Below, piece by piece: positions 23,662 to 35,094 of a DNA stretch of 64,000 nucleotides. Both the position numbers and the translations under genes were made by a program. Within the stretch, counting starts at the first letter, position 1. The number at the start of each line of letters is the position of its first letter. This DNA is from Psoroptes ovis (lineage: Eukaryota > Arthropoda > Arachnida > Sarcoptiformes > Psoroptidae): contig PQWQ01000004.1 of NCBI GenBank assembly GCA_002943765.1, positions 2,480,001-2,544,000 of the forward strand. Direction: 5' to 3'. The notes below the pieces were generated by a model. That model searched no databases. It was given only the letters and a program-made list of their open reading frames with translations, and was not told the origin of the DNA.

Positions 23662-24899
23662 ATGTTTTTCCAATGTTTGCATTGAAATAATTCGTGAATT
23701 TTTTTCATCTTCAAAAGACAAAAATGAATTGATAAAATCCCAAAAAAATTTGAAAAAAAATATCACTGATATTCTTCATTATCGCATTATTTATTATTTT
23801 GAGATAAATTATCCATTTATTTTTCCAGAAAAATAAATAAATAAAAAAAAAATACAAGCCAAAAATTCGTGTATTTATGAATAAATAACAAATAAAAGCG
23901 TATCAACAACCAACACCAACGAAAATGAATTATTTTTTTTTCAATAATATTCAAATTTATGATCATCAACTAAATATTCAGGTAAACCTTTGACACTCGC
24001 CAAAAATATTGAGAAATATTTATAAATATGTGAACAACATACTGAAAACAACAAACAATTTCACCGAAGAAAATACAGATAAATATCATTTTATTGTTAA
24101 TATTTTTATTTTACCTGATTACTAAAAATTATACCCAGTAATAATAGCAGCCGAAATTCATAATTATAAACGAATAAATAATCAAAAACAATAATAATTC
24201 ACCAAAGAATCGGCGAAACATTGAAACATTTCATTTCTAGTTGTTTCTATGATACATTCAATTATCTATTACAATTTTATTTTGTGACCAAATAAAAATG
24301 AAAATAAATTATAAAATATAAATTAATTAACCATAACAAATGATAAAAATGAATAGATAAATGAATGATGAATTTGTTTATTTCAAAAATTGTTTCATCT
24401 TTACAGAAACTGATGATAATAATTGAAAATTGACCATACAGAAAGATCAACGATCAAATTGAAAACTGAAAAATTGGAAAATAAAAAATTTGAATTGTTC
24501 ATCATCATTTGTTTCACCGATTCAGTGTGGTGATGATATTTAAATTAATTAATCAATTAATATTCATGATTTATTTTTCTGGTTGATCATCGTCTCATTT
24601 TGAATATTTTCAATGCTGCTGCAATGATCATTTTGTTTTGTTTTTTTTTTAAATTCAAAAATCAAATGAAATCATTCATTCATTTTATTCCTTGTTTGTT
24701 CATGTATTTTTTTCCATAATTTTAATTAAAAAAAAACTTTTCAACCTTTTTTGTACGTGATTTATGATATAAATTAATTGATTAACAATAAATACAATAA
24801 TGATAATGAATTGAATGAAATTCAATCGTGAATTTTCAATTGATTGTTATTGATTGCAACTGAATAATATTCTGGATTTTTTTTTTCAAAATTTGAAAA

Positions 24900-24980
24900 A
24901 AATTTCATTCATCACATATTGAATCAAAGAAGATTCATAGCAAGTCTAACGGAAATCATAATTTTTTGTGCCAAGGTAAG
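24900..24980 (+). promoter_or_regulatory. possible non-coding first exon end of the FEZF gene
   Basis: A consensus donor CAAG|GTAAGT sits at 24975/24976 with no coding frame before it. The first strong acceptor near the FEZF ATG is TTATTCACAG, ending at 28724. Joining them would give a 5'UTR intron of about 3.75 kb. No transcript evidence; the exon start is unknown. Confidence 0.3.
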
Positions 24981-27900
24981 TTTTAATTTTAAATTATTTT
25001 CCCATAAAATAAATTTTTCTTTGATGAAAAAAAATTTGAATTATTTTCAAATCAAAATGCTATCAAATGTAACAGGCAATTAATATGAGATGTAATTTAA
25101 TATTTTGACATGGATTCAACAATATTATCATAATATTTGACCACACACACAAAAATGAATAACAATGGATGAATGACTTTTTTCTGTTTGTTGTTTGTTC
25201 TTGATTTATATCTTAATAACCCAAAATGAAATAAATCAACACCAAGCTACAACAACAACAAATCGATGAAAGTGAAATTGAAATCTGATCAGCAAAGATA
25301 ACGATTTCCGATCGATCGATCGATTATCTCATATATCACATTGATTGGTTTTGAAATTTTATGAAAATCGAAATCAAAGAAAACCTAATCAATCAAAAAA
25401 CATATAGAAAAAGCCATATTGTCTTGTCGGTGTGTGTCTGCGTACCATTTAATGCCAATGCCATTATTTTACTTGTACTTGTACCGGTAGCTCTCTGTAT
25501 CAGTTGATCGATTTTCGAGATCAAGATTTCAAGATTAGATTTCATCTTTTATTGCTATTATTATTACATTGTCGTCTAGCCGAGCTTTTATTCTTTATTT
25601 AGACATTTTTCAATTTGAATAATGTAAAAATAAAGCAAAAATATTGATATTATTGTAGCCTATTGTCGTCTATTATTTTTAAAATACAAAACTATCTTTG
25701 ATATCTTATTACCCAGTATGTTCAATTGACAGCAAAAATGTGTGAAATGACAAATTACTTATCGGACAATTTTTATGACATTTTACTTTCATTTTTTTTC
25801 TGTCAAAAGTTTTTTTTCACCACAAATTATCGATAAGAGATATCGATCAAGGTATAATTATAATATTATTATGGCTACCTGCAATGATTTTTCAGTCTAT
25901 TTTTTCTTGTTTCCATTGTTATTCAATGTGAAAGATGATATCTGTTTGCTGTTGCTGGTATTGTGGTTGTCGTTGTTGTCTTAATCGAGGATCATATATA
26001 GAAAGAAACCAGAGCTAAATAACATAAGACGAAACCGTAAGAAAAAAGTCCTTAATTGAGATGTAATTTGGTTCCTTGTGATGGGTTCTTTTGTATGTTT
26101 TTATTTCTTTGGATTTACTTAAAATTTTCTTCAAAATTTTCGAAATTATTTGAAAATGTTTGGAAATTTTCAAAGTTTCTTCGATATTCAAAGCAATTCT
26201 GCTTTGGATTTTGTGAAATGAAACAAATTTTTGAAAAAAAAACTTGCGGTAATTTGCTACTGTTGCTGTTCATCATTTATACATTTAAACCGATTTAAAA
26301 TGTAACAAAAAAAAATTTTTTTAAAATTTGAATTCAACTATTTGCAACCACGACAACAACAGAAGCAAGATTGAAGGTTGTAAATCGGATTTAAAATCGG
26401 ATTTTTTCTATTATTTTCTCTTTTGATCGTTTGATAGTTTGATCTTCTTTTTAAAAACCGACAAATCGTATTTTTATTCCGAAATTGATTTGGATTTATT
26501 TCAAATTTATTTATTCGACCAAAATTTAAATGAAAAAAAATGAATCGAAGATATTATATCCGAAAGCTTTTTTTTTGTATTGTTTTGTTTTGTTTCTGTT
26601 TTATTTCAATGAAAAAATATTTTCAATCGTATTTAGTATATGTGTATTTTGTTCAATCTCCAAATTTGAATTGTTTGAAAATTATTTTTCACTTGAAAAT
26701 CCAAACAACAAATTACAAGATTCATTTAAGCTAATGGACTTGATAATAATAATCGGCTTTTAGGTGTGTTTGTGTGTGTGTGTGTGTGAGTTTGTCTGTG
26801 TATATTTGTATATGTTAATAATAATTGTACTAAATCCAAGTATGTTTTCAACAACAACAGTAAACAACTACAACAGCGACAACAATCAATCATAGTACAA
26901 CTTGTGGATTTATTATGATTATTATTGGTGATTTATTTACCCACAACAACAACAACAACAGTGACAATAATAACAATACCGTTATATTTTTCTAAATATA
27001 AATAATTGATACAAAAAACAAACCACCAAACATACAAACAAGCAAACATACAAATAAACAAAACAAAATGTTGTTCCCAACCATTCATCATCATCATGTG
27101 TAATTTTTTTTTTTTTGCTGTCAACATCTTGTCAAACATTGATCAATAGTAATAATGACATTGCTTACAATTGTGAAAATAATAAACTCAATTTCATGTA
27201 GATTCAATTCAATTATTCTACAAATGCTTTGAATTTTACAATTTGTCCCGTGATTTTTCATTTTAATTTTGGTCGTATTGCCCGCTTATTTATGCATGGG
27301 TGTTGCTGGTCGTTTGTGGTTGTTTTGATCCATAATTTTATTGATTGAAATAAGGGAAATTTTGTTTTATTCATTTTGATCAAAAGAAATGGCAGAAAAA
27401 ATTCAATTCTATTTGTGGGTACCGAGAACGAGAGAATGAAAAGAAAATGAACAAGAAACATGCTACAACACCAACAGCAACAACAACCAAATCAAACATG
27501 ATAATAATAATAATAATATACATTTGAAAACAATGGATTTTTTTTCATTTTTTCTGTTTATTTGTTTGATATTTGTTCGGTAACAGCAACAAACAAACAA
27601 ATACATAAAAAAGGGCCCAAAAAAACGGTCACAACTGGATTTTTTTTTTTTTTTTTTTGGTACCAAATAGTAAATAATGAATAAATAAAATGAATAAAGA
27701 TGATAATAATAATGAAATGAAAATAAGGGAGCAAAATAGAAGATTTTGAATTGAAAAGACAGAAACGAAATAATAAAATATGAATACTAATAATATAATT
27801 GAAGCAATGGTCCAAATAAAATCCAAAAAGAAAAAAATATAACAGTAAACAATGGATTTATAAATAAATAATGGATATAAATGAATGAAAAAAACAAACA

Positions 27901-28724
27901 AACAATTCTATATTTCGATTTTTTGTTGAATTAATATTGTTTTTGAATATTGAATATTTTTCAATACATTCGTGTAAATCTTTGTGTGCATTATTTGTAA
28001 TCGAAAAAGGCAAAATATTGAAGAAAATATTGAAAATATTTTTTTCCTTCCTCTGATTCAATGCTTTTTATACATTTGATTCATTCATTCATTGTAAATA
28101 CGGTCAAAAAAAATAAAATGAAATGATGATTATTTTCTTATGGTAAAATCGAATAAAAAATGAATGGAATGAATGAATAAATAAATAAATGAATAATTGA
28201 ATGAATCAATGAATGAATGAAATGGAAATGTTTTTATTAAAAAAGTAAAAATTCATTACATGTATTATTATCATTATTAATATTGATAATGTTTGCGGTG
28301 ATTGTAGACCTTTTGGGACCTTGCGTTTTGTGTTTGTGTGTTTAATGAAATTTTTTTCTTTTTTTCCCATTGATTTGTTAAAGGTTATAAAGGTTAGGCT
28401 ATGTATGTTTATATATGGTTATATTATTTATCGTTATTATTTATGTATAATTATATTCATGTCAATACACCTCATCATCATATTCGAATTTGTGATTGAT
28501 TTATTTGATTTGTTTTTTGTTTTTCAATGTTTGTTGTTGTTGATTGACAAAATAAAATTTTTTGAAATTGAATCATGAATAAATAAATAAATAAACAAAC
28601 ATTGAATTTTGAATTGAATTACAAATTAAAATTTATTAATTATTAATTATAAATTTTAAATTTCATACGATACCTTGATAATTATTTAATAAATATTTCA
28701 ATATTTTTTTTTAATTATTCACAG
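24976..28724. other. non-coding stretch, possibly the FEZF 5'UTR intron
   Basis: AT-rich with CA/TG runs, (ACA)n runs and a T19 run (27640-27658). Open frames here are low-complexity artefacts. See the donor candidate at 24975. Confidence 0.45.
26764..26789. repeat. (TG)n microsatellite
   Basis: Nearly uninterrupted TG run in the FEZF-proximal non-coding region. Confidence 0.85.
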
Positions 28725-28753
28725 AGAAAATAAATTAAAAGTAAATCGTGACA

Positions 28754-31517
28754 ATGTCTGAACAAATTTCGATACGAAATGATAGTAATGAATTTATTGA
28801 TTTCAATCATATTGATCAAAATGATGATATTGTTGTTGTAGTCGTTGAAGATGATGATAATGATGCCAATAATAATAATAATGATGATGATAATGATGGA
28901 CAAAATTTTGTGAACAAGAATATTGAAAATATTATCGATAATTATGTCAACAATAATAATAATGATGATGATGATAATTTTGAAAATAAAACAAAATTAT
29001 TGAATAATAATCAATCAAAAACAATGATAATGGATAATGATGGATCAGATGATAATGATGATGAAGATGAAGATATTGATGTTGATGTTGTTGGAACAAT
29101 GTCTACATCGACATCAACATCATTATCGACAACAGCAACAATAGCATCCACGAAACAATTAACATTTTCAATCGAAAATTTAATAAATACAAATGCAAAT
29201 TCAAATTCCAGTTCAAATACAATGAAAAAATCCATCAATCAAACATTCAATTTATTTAATCATCATGATTTATTGATGATGTATAAAATGTATGCAAATA
29301 ATAACAATGATAATTTAACGAATCAAAATAAAGATTCATTTGCGATATCGATATCGAAAAATAAATTTGATAATAAATTTAATAATTTCGAACAATCAAT
29401 CGATAATACAAACAATTTAATCGATGCTAATGTTAATGCTGATAATAAATCAAATGCAGCGAAATTCTCTATCGACCAAATTGTTCATAGAACAAAAAAT
29501 GACCATAAAGATAGCTATCACAGGATTAAAAAATCGATATCAACAACAGCGTCTACAGCCAACAATACCTTACAATCTTCCGCTTTATCATTAACATCGA
29601 TCGCATCCACCACATCATCAACACTGACGACAACAGCGACCACCGTATCAACAGCAGCATCCACTGCAGCAGCAGCAGCAGCAACAGCTAAAACATTTAC
29701 ATGTCCAGAATGTGGGAAAATATTTAATGCACATTATAATTTAACACGGCACATGCCAGTGCATACAGGTGCCCGGCCATTCATTTGTAAAGTATGTGGA
29801 AAAGGTTTTCGACAAGCAAGTACATTGTGTAGACATAAAATAATTCATACAGCAGAAAAGCCTCATAAATGTCAATATTGTGGTAAAGCATTTAATCGTA
29901 GTTCAACATTGAATACACATATTCGTATACATGCCGGATACAAACCATATAAATGTGAATATTGTGGCAAAGGTTTTCATCAAAAAGGTAATTACAAAAA
30001 TCATAAATTAACACATAACAATGAAAAAGCATATAAATGTGAAATTTGTGGCAAAGCATTTCATCAAATTTATAATTTAACATTTCATTTGGTAAGTTTG
30101 GTTTTGATGTTTTTGGGGGAAAATAGAATTAATTAATTCCAATTTTTAAATTCATTAGCATACACATAATGAGAAAAAACCATTCCAATGTCAAACATGT
30201 GGAAAAGGATTTTGCCGTAATTTTGATCTGAAAAAACATATTCGTAAATTACATGAAACAAAATGTGAAAAAATGATCGATGATGATGATGACGAAGATG
30301 ATAATGATGATGAAGATGATGACAATATTGTTGCCGTTGATGATTCTAATGATAACACTGAAACCACTGATGCAATTAAAATGCATAAATTTTCCAAAGG
30401 ATTGAATGAACAATTAAATCGTCACAAACACAATACGAAATCAATGATGGCGATTGGAAAAGCATCGAAAATTGTGAAAATTACAGCCACAAATGATAAA
30501 GATTTCAAATTAACCAAAGAAACGATTAAAACCTCAGAGTCAGGAGCAACAGCTAAACTAGCACCGAATAGATTGACAGTAAATCATCGACTGAAGCGAA
30601 ATGAAATGAATGATCCTGATAAAACTGATGCTTATCGTCACAAGAATCTGTCGCAACAGCAACATTCTCAAAATTTTTCATTTCCAAACAAGAATGATGA
30701 TAATAAATCAATTACTAGTGATTTCAGAATGATTCATACATCTGCAACAGCACCAACAACAGCTTCATCAGCATCGACAGCGTTAAAATCCAATTGTTCG
30801 TTAAATCCAGAACAAATTGATGAAATGAATGCATTGCAATCATTATATACGAATGCTGCTCAACAATTTATGCAGCAGCATCATCATAATCACCACCATC
30901 AAACGTCATCATCATCATCATCATCAACAGCACTGATACCATCATCAACCTTAATGAATCCGATGACAAATGTAACACATTTACCTGCCCATCATCCTCA
31001 TCTGCCACATCATCATTATTATCTGCCAGCGATTCATTCAATAGATGCAACACTATCAGCGTCGAACAATGATATCAACAATGAACAGAGGCAACAACAA
31101 TATGACAATTTCAAAAATGTATTAAATAATTGCCATAACCCTAAAAATCCTGATGATTATAATCAACAACAACAGCAACAACACCAAAAATTATTTGCAT
31201 CGAATTTAGCGACAGTTGCGGCAGCGGCGGCAGCCGCAGCAGCAGCAGCAGCTGCTGCATCTAGTCCATTATTTCCATTGATAACTACATTTCCATTTAA
31301 TTGTAATCTAACATCATCATCATCATCATCATCGGCCTTGTTATCAACAGCGACAACATCAACAACATCATCAACATCATCAGCAGCCGCAGCAATAACA
31401 TCGATTCTTAAATCTGAAACAACAGATTTACGAAACAATAATGATTCATCATTGCCATCAAAATCATCCGCAGCATTAGTGAATGATATGAAATTATTCA
31501 AATCTACATTTTCATGA
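28754..31517 (+). CDS. FEZF: FEZF-family (Fez / earmuff) C2H2 zinc-finger transcription factor
   Basis: Exons 28754..30091 and 30159..31517 (donor GTAAGT, acceptor ATTAG, phase 0); 898 residues. An Eh1 Groucho-binding motif, LTFSIENLI, lies at 136-144. Six C2H2 fingers run from C317 to H478, including FNAHYNLTRHMPVHTGARPF, FRQASTLCRHKIIHT, FNRSSTLNTH, FHQKGNYKNHKLTH and FCRNFDLKKHIRKLH. This matches vertebrate FEZF1/2 and Drosophila earmuff nearly residue for residue. The intron interrupts finger five. Known role: repressor that specifies forebrain and neural-progenitor fates. Unusual here: an Asp/Asn-rich N-terminus and a roughly 420-residue C-terminal half with an Asp/Glu run, His/Gln/Ser runs and long Ala runs after the fingers, where FEZF proteins usually stop soon after finger six. 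Regulation probably involves the flanking desert. Confidence 0.95.
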
Positions 31518-31562
31518 AATTATGATTCATATTCACTGTAAATATTTTAATCATTTTCAACC

Positions 31563-31594
31563 AAAAAAAAAAAAAAAAAAAAAAAAGAAATAAA
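31563..31594 (+). terminator. A24 run followed by poly(A) signal
   Basis: 24 consecutive A (31563-31586), then AATAAA at 31589-31594, 45-77 bases past the FEZF stop. The signal is probably used; the A-run would mislead oligo-dT priming. Confidence 0.55.
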
Positions 31595-32253
31595 ATTTAA
31601 ATTTTGTTATATAAAATGAATTCGGGCAAATATTTTTAGCTTTACATCCATAAGATGCAATTTCCTTATTGTCATTTGTTTCCACGTCCAGAAAAAAAAT
31701 TCCATTATGATGAATCATGATTCCAAGATTGATTTACTGAAATTTGGCATATTTTCTCCCGAATGACAATCGATCGAAAACATCGTTGCCTGGATATTGA
31801 TTTGAATTTTCCAGAAATTCCATGCAATATCTTAGCAATTGTTGGTTGATTATATATAATATTCAATGATTATTTTTTAAATTTTTTGAAAAATATTTAA
31901 AAAATAATCGAAATTGGTTCAATATGCAAAGTTTATTCTAGAAATTTCTTTTTTCGAGTCATAGAGATTGATGTTTAAGCTAACATTTAATCTTTTCATC
32001 CTGGATATCGAAATAATTTATTCATATTTAAACGAATTATAAAAAAAATTAGGTAAAAAATTCACAAATTTCAATGATATTTTAAATGTATGCGAATATA
32101 AAGCTATTTGTTAACCCATTAACATTTAAATTGCGAAAATTTTTTTTACAAATCGACATTTAGCTAATTGAATTCACTTCGATCATTTCGATTTTAATTT
32201 TTTTGTTCATTTTGATTTACGATTTCATTGACGTTGGAAGTAAAAAAATAAAA
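31595..32253. other. intergenic region FEZF to RAD9-like gene
   Basis: AT-rich with no recognised gene. An undetected upstream exon of the RAD9-like gene could lie here. Confidence 0.4.
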
Positions 32254-33317
32254 ATGCAAAATAATCGTATGTTTTCATCTCAAGATGGACAAATGTCCAT
32301 TCGAAGATCATTTATAATATTTGATACGAAAAAAAGTAATTCATCATTCAAAATGAAGCTATTGTTTGGTATCAATGCCGATGTTTCAATGAGAACCAAT
32401 GAATTTGAAAGTTACAATCGAACTTTTCAGTTTCGGATTAATGAAGAGGTTTTTCCATGTAAGTTTTTAATTTTTCTTATCAGATTCTCAACAAATGACT
32501 GATTATCATGTTTAATTTTACTTTGAATCAAAAAACCCTGCAAAGCATGCGGTCAATTGCAAGGACTTCATCGATTTTTACACAATCATAACACATATGT
32601 GGTCCCAGCTGAAAAGTTGATTGGAAACACTTATTGTCACTTGAGTTTGTATTTTTAAAAATTTTATTCATTTAATTCTAATTAATTAATTAAACATAAT
32701 TAGTTGAACAAGAGCCTGATGGTTCCACCCAACATCGACAAATTTATGATTTCGATATTGTCATTAAATTCACACTTCGAAGTTTCATAAGAATTCAACG
32801 TAATTTCTTGACTTGTTTGACCAGTAGTAAACGTATTATTGTTACATTTAATTTTGGAAATGGTAAAGTAAAGTCAATTTTGATTGAATGTGATCAATCA
32901 GAAGCTTATAATCGAGAATTTTTTTTCGCTATCGATTCACAAATCTTTAATCATGGTATTTATAAGATTTAATTTTCATTTTAATAATTTTTCGAATCAA
33001 TTTCTAATCAAAATTCATTTTTGAATTCATGATGATTTGATTTATTGACAGTTTTGCCGAATATATTGTTTCACTACAGAGGTTTTACATTCTTACAGTC
33101 CACTAATGATAATCTTCATGAACTTATCACTTGTCACATAGGTATTTGATGCAAAATTTTCAATCGATAAATTTCTCAAAAAATTTTCCAAATTTCAGTT
33201 GATTACATTTCGACCCCAACCTCTTTTCCAAGAATTCAGTTATCAGATGTCTTCATTGTTGTACGCGATGATGCAAGCGATAATCCTGTACCTTCAACTA
33301 TGGTGATGGATTTTTGA
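32254..33317 (+). CDS. small multi-exon gene, tentative divergent RAD9-like clamp protein
   Basis: Exons 32254..32458, 32704..32955, 33052..33141 and 33199..33317; every intron is GT..AG and phase 1, giving 221 residues. The 5' end is uncertain. A few segments resemble the first PCNA-like domain of RAD9: NADVSMRTNEFESYNRTFQF against the family's LSLRTVNSSRSAY.. motif, and IVIKFTLRSFIRIQRN, then RIIVTFNFGNGKVKSILIE, against CKI.MK..L.IFRN...KLVIQF. RAD9 is part of the 9-1-1 DNA-damage checkpoint clamp. The usual RAD9 start (LGKAI.. SLSRIGD) and second clamp domain are not seen. It may be a truncated paralogue, a fast-evolving orthologue or another family. A 99-base open cassette (32546..32644) inside intron 1 is also phase-compatible. 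Confidence 0.4.
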
Positions 33318-33717
33318 GCAATTCGTTCATTGAATATTCAATACGGAGACAGTAATTTTGGCGAAAAAAAAGATGAATCAATCAAAATTTGTATTTGAAA
33401 CTTTACTTGAATCCATGATTCAGGATTTGGCCTTATTTAAACCATGAATAAAGACGATTATTTTCTTGATTATTTCCATTGTTTTCTTTGATTATATTTC
33501 TAATGAAATTATTTAAGTATGTTTGAAAAATGCTACATATACAAGCATTTTCATATTTGAGAATGATTAATAACTTTGTCAATTTGAAATAAAAAGTATC
33601 GTAAAAATTATTTTGATTAACTTTAACTCCGCCTGTAACTTTCACAGTACAAATATTTTATTTGCGCCACCCTTCGGATTTTTTAACAACAATTTGCGTC
33701 CAGAAACGGCACCAGTA
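33318..33717. other. gap between RAD9-like gene and foldback element
   Basis: No gene seen. The last 100 bases (33620-33717) are less AT-rich than the surroundings and may be the non-repeated edge of the adjoining mobile element. Confidence 0.4.
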
Positions 33718-34686
33718 CCAAAAATTTTTATTGCATCATGTTCTTGGTCAATAGAGATGAAAGATGAGATTAATTATTGCAATATCTTGGCCGTTTTGAG
33801 GAGAATCGTGTCAATTTTTTCCTATGATTCAAGGTTATCTAACCATTGATCATTTGTGAAAATATCATCACTAAAAAATAGTTCCCCGATCAAGAATATT
33901 CATTTGAAGTTACCATTTCCATTAACATATTGGCGTATATAAAACACAGATTGACGTGTACACATCTAAACTGAAGATTGATAAAGGAACACAAGCGTCG
34001 CTATTTTCTATGATCATTAATTGATGACCAAGCATTTTCATTCAAAACATTCTTATAACAACAAGATATAGAATGAAAACTAAACAAAAATCAACAACAC
34101 ATTTTATTTTTTAAAATATTTACAAGAAAAATATCATAGAAATCATAGAAAATAGCAATGCTTGTGTTCCTTTATCAATCTTCAGTTTAGACATGTACAC
34201 GTCGATCTAAAGCAGTCATTCTCAACCAGTGTTCCGCGGCACTTTAGTGTTCCGCCAGATTCCAAAAGTGTGCCGCCAAATTTCGTAAATCAAACTCATT
34301 CCTTTACTATTCCTTTACTTGGTGTGCCGCAAGATTTTGGGAATAAAGGCCTTTCCTTTTTTTCAGTGTACCGCGGCGAAAAAAAGGTTGAGAATGACTG
34401 ATCTAAACCCAAAGTGTTAATGGAAATGGTAACTTCAAATAAATATTCTTGATCGGGGAACTATTTTTTAATGATGATATTTTCACAAATGATCAATGGT
34501 TAGATAACCTTGAATCATAGAAAAAATTGACACGATTCTCCTCAAAACGGCCAAGATATTGCAATAATTAACTTTTGACCCTTTTGACCCACTTTTGGAA
34601 CGGATGGAACAAGAATTGGATATGACCGTAAGAATATTTTTTTCATCTCTATTGACCAAGAATATGATGCAATAAAAATTTTTTTG
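33718..34686. mobile_element. foldback (long inverted-repeat) element
   Basis: The left arm 33718-34014 is repeated in inverse orientation at 34142-34686 around a 127-base loop (34015-34141). Examples of matched segments: ATTGCATCAT.TTCTTGGTCAATAGAGATGA, AATATCTTGGCCGTTTTGAG, GAAAATATCATCA.TAAAAAATAGTTCCCCGATC, and AACTGAAGATTGATAAAGGA; long blocks are near-identical. The right arm carries two extra blocks: a hAT-type MITE (34213-34400) and about 75 bases near 34573-34648. No transposase is encoded. A transcript through both arms would fold into long double-stranded RNA. Whether it is a foldback transposon, a MITE or a local inverted duplication cannot be settled from one copy. Confidence 0.75.
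34213..34400. mobile_element. hAT-type MITE nested in the foldback element
   Basis: 188 bases with perfect 15-base terminal inverted repeats, CAGTCATTCTCAACC and GGTTGAGAATGACTG. They are flanked by 8-base near-duplications ATCTAAAG (34205-34212) and ATCTAAAC (34401-34408), the target-site size of hAT elements. The interior has GTGTTCCGCGGCAC and GTGTGCCGC words, typical of non-autonomous hAT families, and is markedly richer in GC than its host. No coding capacity. The corresponding point in the left arm lacks it, showing that it inserted after the inverted repeat formed. Confidence 0.85.
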
Positions 34687-35094
34687 ATTCTGCTTATCAG
34701 GCGCTTATTACAGGTTACTCTTACAAATTATCGAATCATCAAAGTGTAATGTAGTGTTGGCGTTTTTGTGTGCGAAAATGATTGTTGAAGAAAATGCTTC
34801 GAAAAAATATGACGCCATCCAGTGTTGGCCATTCAAATTAATTCAAACCAAATCAACAATTGACGCAAATGAGTGACAAATAAACTTTGGCTAATGAAAA
34901 AAACAAGTTTTAAATGTGTTTGTTAAAAACATAATGAAGAAAAAAAATGATTAAAATCGATAACAAAATCATGACAAATCAACACAATGTCAACGGAAAA
35001 TTTTTTCCTTGTTTGTTTGTTTTTAAATGACGAACATTTTATTTTGAAATTGAATACAATTTCAATTATTATTTAGTCAATCGCAATACAAACA
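34687..35094. other. upstream region of the SERHL-like gene
   Basis: AT-rich; probably the promoter and 5'UTR of the gene starting at 35095. No other feature seen. Confidence 0.4.

Larger units (their letters stand above)
15259..24975. other. large non-coding region (first part of FEZF-proximal desert)
   Basis: About 9.7 kb with only short frames, none with a domain or splice continuity. Contains palindrome clusters, degenerate tandem repeats and microsatellites listed separately. Its position before a developmental transcription-factor gene suggests regulatory DNA; that is inference. I found no tRNA-like cloverleaf or other RNA gene by eye. Confidence 0.55.

Noticed and set aside
29011..29238. 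75-codon minus-strand frame
   Set aside because: Antisense shadow of the Asp/Ser repeats in FEZF exon 1.
31163..31501. 112-codon minus-strand frame with Ala and Cys runs
   Set aside because: Antisense reading of the trinucleotide repeats in FEZF exon 2.
32474..32505. Alternative acceptor TTATCAG for exon 2 of the RAD9-like gene
   Set aside because: Using it leads to a stop after ten codons (SQQMTDYHV), whereas the acceptor at 32703 keeps the frame through three more exons.
33613..33849. 78-codon plus-strand frame at the left edge of the foldback element
   Set aside because: Runs into the inverted-repeat arm and shows no domain; not supported as a transposon gene.
34162..34401. 79-codon plus-strand frame through the hAT MITE
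   Set aside because: Spans the MITE boundaries; MITEs of this type do not encode protein.
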